Source of the DNA: Boswellia sacra
Lineage: Eukaryota; Streptophyta; Magnoliopsida; Sapindales; Burseraceae
Length of the DNA stretch: 64,000 bases
Assembly: GCA_013180625.2 (NCBI GenBank)
Contig: SNVD02004456.1
Span: forward strand, 1 to 64,000
Direction of reading: 5' to 3'
The position numbers and the translations under genes were made by a program. Positions 63,240 through 64,000 of the stretch are shown piece after piece; positions within the stretch are counted from its first letter, which is position 1, and every line of letters starts with the position of its first letter. The notes beneath the pieces are model-generated. The model saw nothing but the letters and a program-made list of their open reading frames with translations, was not told the origin of the DNA and searched no databases.

Positions 63240-64000
63240 TCTTTAGAAGAATGAAACTTGGGAGCTAGCTCAACTACCCAAGGGTAAAAAGGTAATTGGG
63301 TGCAAATAGATATTTACAAAGAAAGATGGATTTCCTGACAAGAATGACATCCGGTACAAGGCAAGGTTGGTGGCTAAAGGCTACGCTCAGAGGGAAGGAA
63401 TTGACTATAATGAGGTATTTTCTCCAGTTGTGAAACATTCTTCCATTAGAATTTTGTTGGCCTTGGTAGCTCAAATGAATATGAAACTAGTTTAACTTGA
63501 TGGAAAAACTGTATTTTTACATGGTGACTTGAAAGAGAAAATCTATATGACTCAGCCAAAGGGATTCAAAGTTGCTGGTAAGAAAAATTTGGCGTGTAAA
63601 CTAAAAAGTTTGCTTTATGGTTTGAAGCAATCTCCGAGGTAGTGGTACAAGCGATTTGATTGGTTTATGATGGGTCAGAGGTACATAAGAAGTAAATTTG
63701 ATAATTGTCGAAGAAATTGCAAAGTTGAAGACTCAGTTGAATCAAGAGTTTGAGATGAGAGATTTGGGTGAAGCTAAGAAGATACTAGGCATGGAGATTA
63801 GTAGAGATAGAGGGAGAAGCATGATTCGTTTGACTCAAAAGTAGTATCTGAAGAAGGTATTACAACGGTTTGACATTACAGAGCAGTCAAAACCTGTAAG
63901 TACCCCACTTGCTCCTTATATGAAGCTCAATGTATCTTTATGTCCTAATACAGATGAGGAACGAGAGTATATGTCTCAAGTTTCATATGCTAATGTAGTT
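63240..64000 (+). pseudogene. copia reverse transcriptase, catalytic segment deleted
   Basis: Contains [37 protein letters not shown] and SLLYGLKQSPR in order, with several internal stops. After KFDN (about 63705) the sequence jumps straight to IAKLKTQLNQEFEMRDLGEAKKI. The block that holds the YVDD motif in copia RTs is missing. The region continues to the window end (QRFDITEQSKPVSTP). Confidence 0.85.

Larger units (their letters stand above)
60029..64000 (+). mobile_element. Ty1/copia retrotransposon, decayed, running off the window
   Basis: A likely 5' LTR (60029-60571) is followed by an initiator-Met-type primer site (ATTGGTATCATAGTCT). Then come gag, protease, integrase and reverse transcriptase in the copia order, integrase before RT. 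The frame changes several times and in-frame stops are frequent. The RT lacks its active-site segment. The RNase H end and 3' LTR lie beyond 64000. Overall wording of the proteins is like TNT1/Tork-type copia elements. Confidence 0.88.

Overview
This is nuclear DNA of a flowering plant, most likely a core eudicot. It is AT-rich, has spliced genes with GT-AG introns and long introns, and carries plant LTR retrotransposons and MITEs. I name no species. I rebuilt the exons by hand from splice sites, reading phase and remembered family sequences. In all three spliced genes every exon length and phase adds up exactly.

Layout. (1) 1.36-8.2 kb, minus strand: a complete SVP/AGL24-type MIKC MADS-box gene with eight coding exons (227 aa), a 3.8 kb first coding intron, an intron in the 5' leader and an upstream CArG box. 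(2) 8.2-17.9 kb: AT-rich intergenic DNA with microsatellites, fold-back MITEs, a 201-bp hAT-like MITE with a perfect 8-bp target duplication, a tRNA-derived SINE-like head and a small GC-richer island. (3) 17,977-27,084: a complete but dead Ty3/gypsy retrotransposon of Tat-like type, lying on the minus strand, with two 556-bp LTRs and a 5-bp target duplication. (4) 29.1-43.2 kb, plus strand: a 23-exon kinesin-14 gene of the KAC/KCA (KIN14A/B) type, 1289 aa. (5) 44.3-52.2 kb, plus strand: a 17-exon gene for GPI ethanolamine phosphate transferase 2 (PIGG/GPI7 type), 992 aa. (6) 53.8-56.1 kb: a short non-autonomous LTR element with 0.85-kb LTRs and an odd cluster of GC-rich short palindromes inside. 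(7) 57.36-57.78 kb, plus strand: an intronless small secreted Pro/Leu/Thr-rich cell-wall-like protein. (8) 60.0 kb to the window end, plus strand: a decayed Ty1/copia element that runs off the window and has lost the reverse transcriptase active-site segment.

The genes do not form a pathway. The MADS gene acts in developmental timing, KAC-type kinesins in actin-based chloroplast positioning, and PIGG in GPI-anchor synthesis in the ER. The last two lie head-to-tail about 1.2 kb apart. I found no tRNA or rRNA gene, no CRISPR array and nothing that looks like a new multi-gene system. The most informative signals are a 19-nt last coding exon in the MADS gene, CArG boxes upstream of it, an in-frame retainable intron in PIGG, non-canonical motor motifs in the kinesin, and well-bounded mobile elements.
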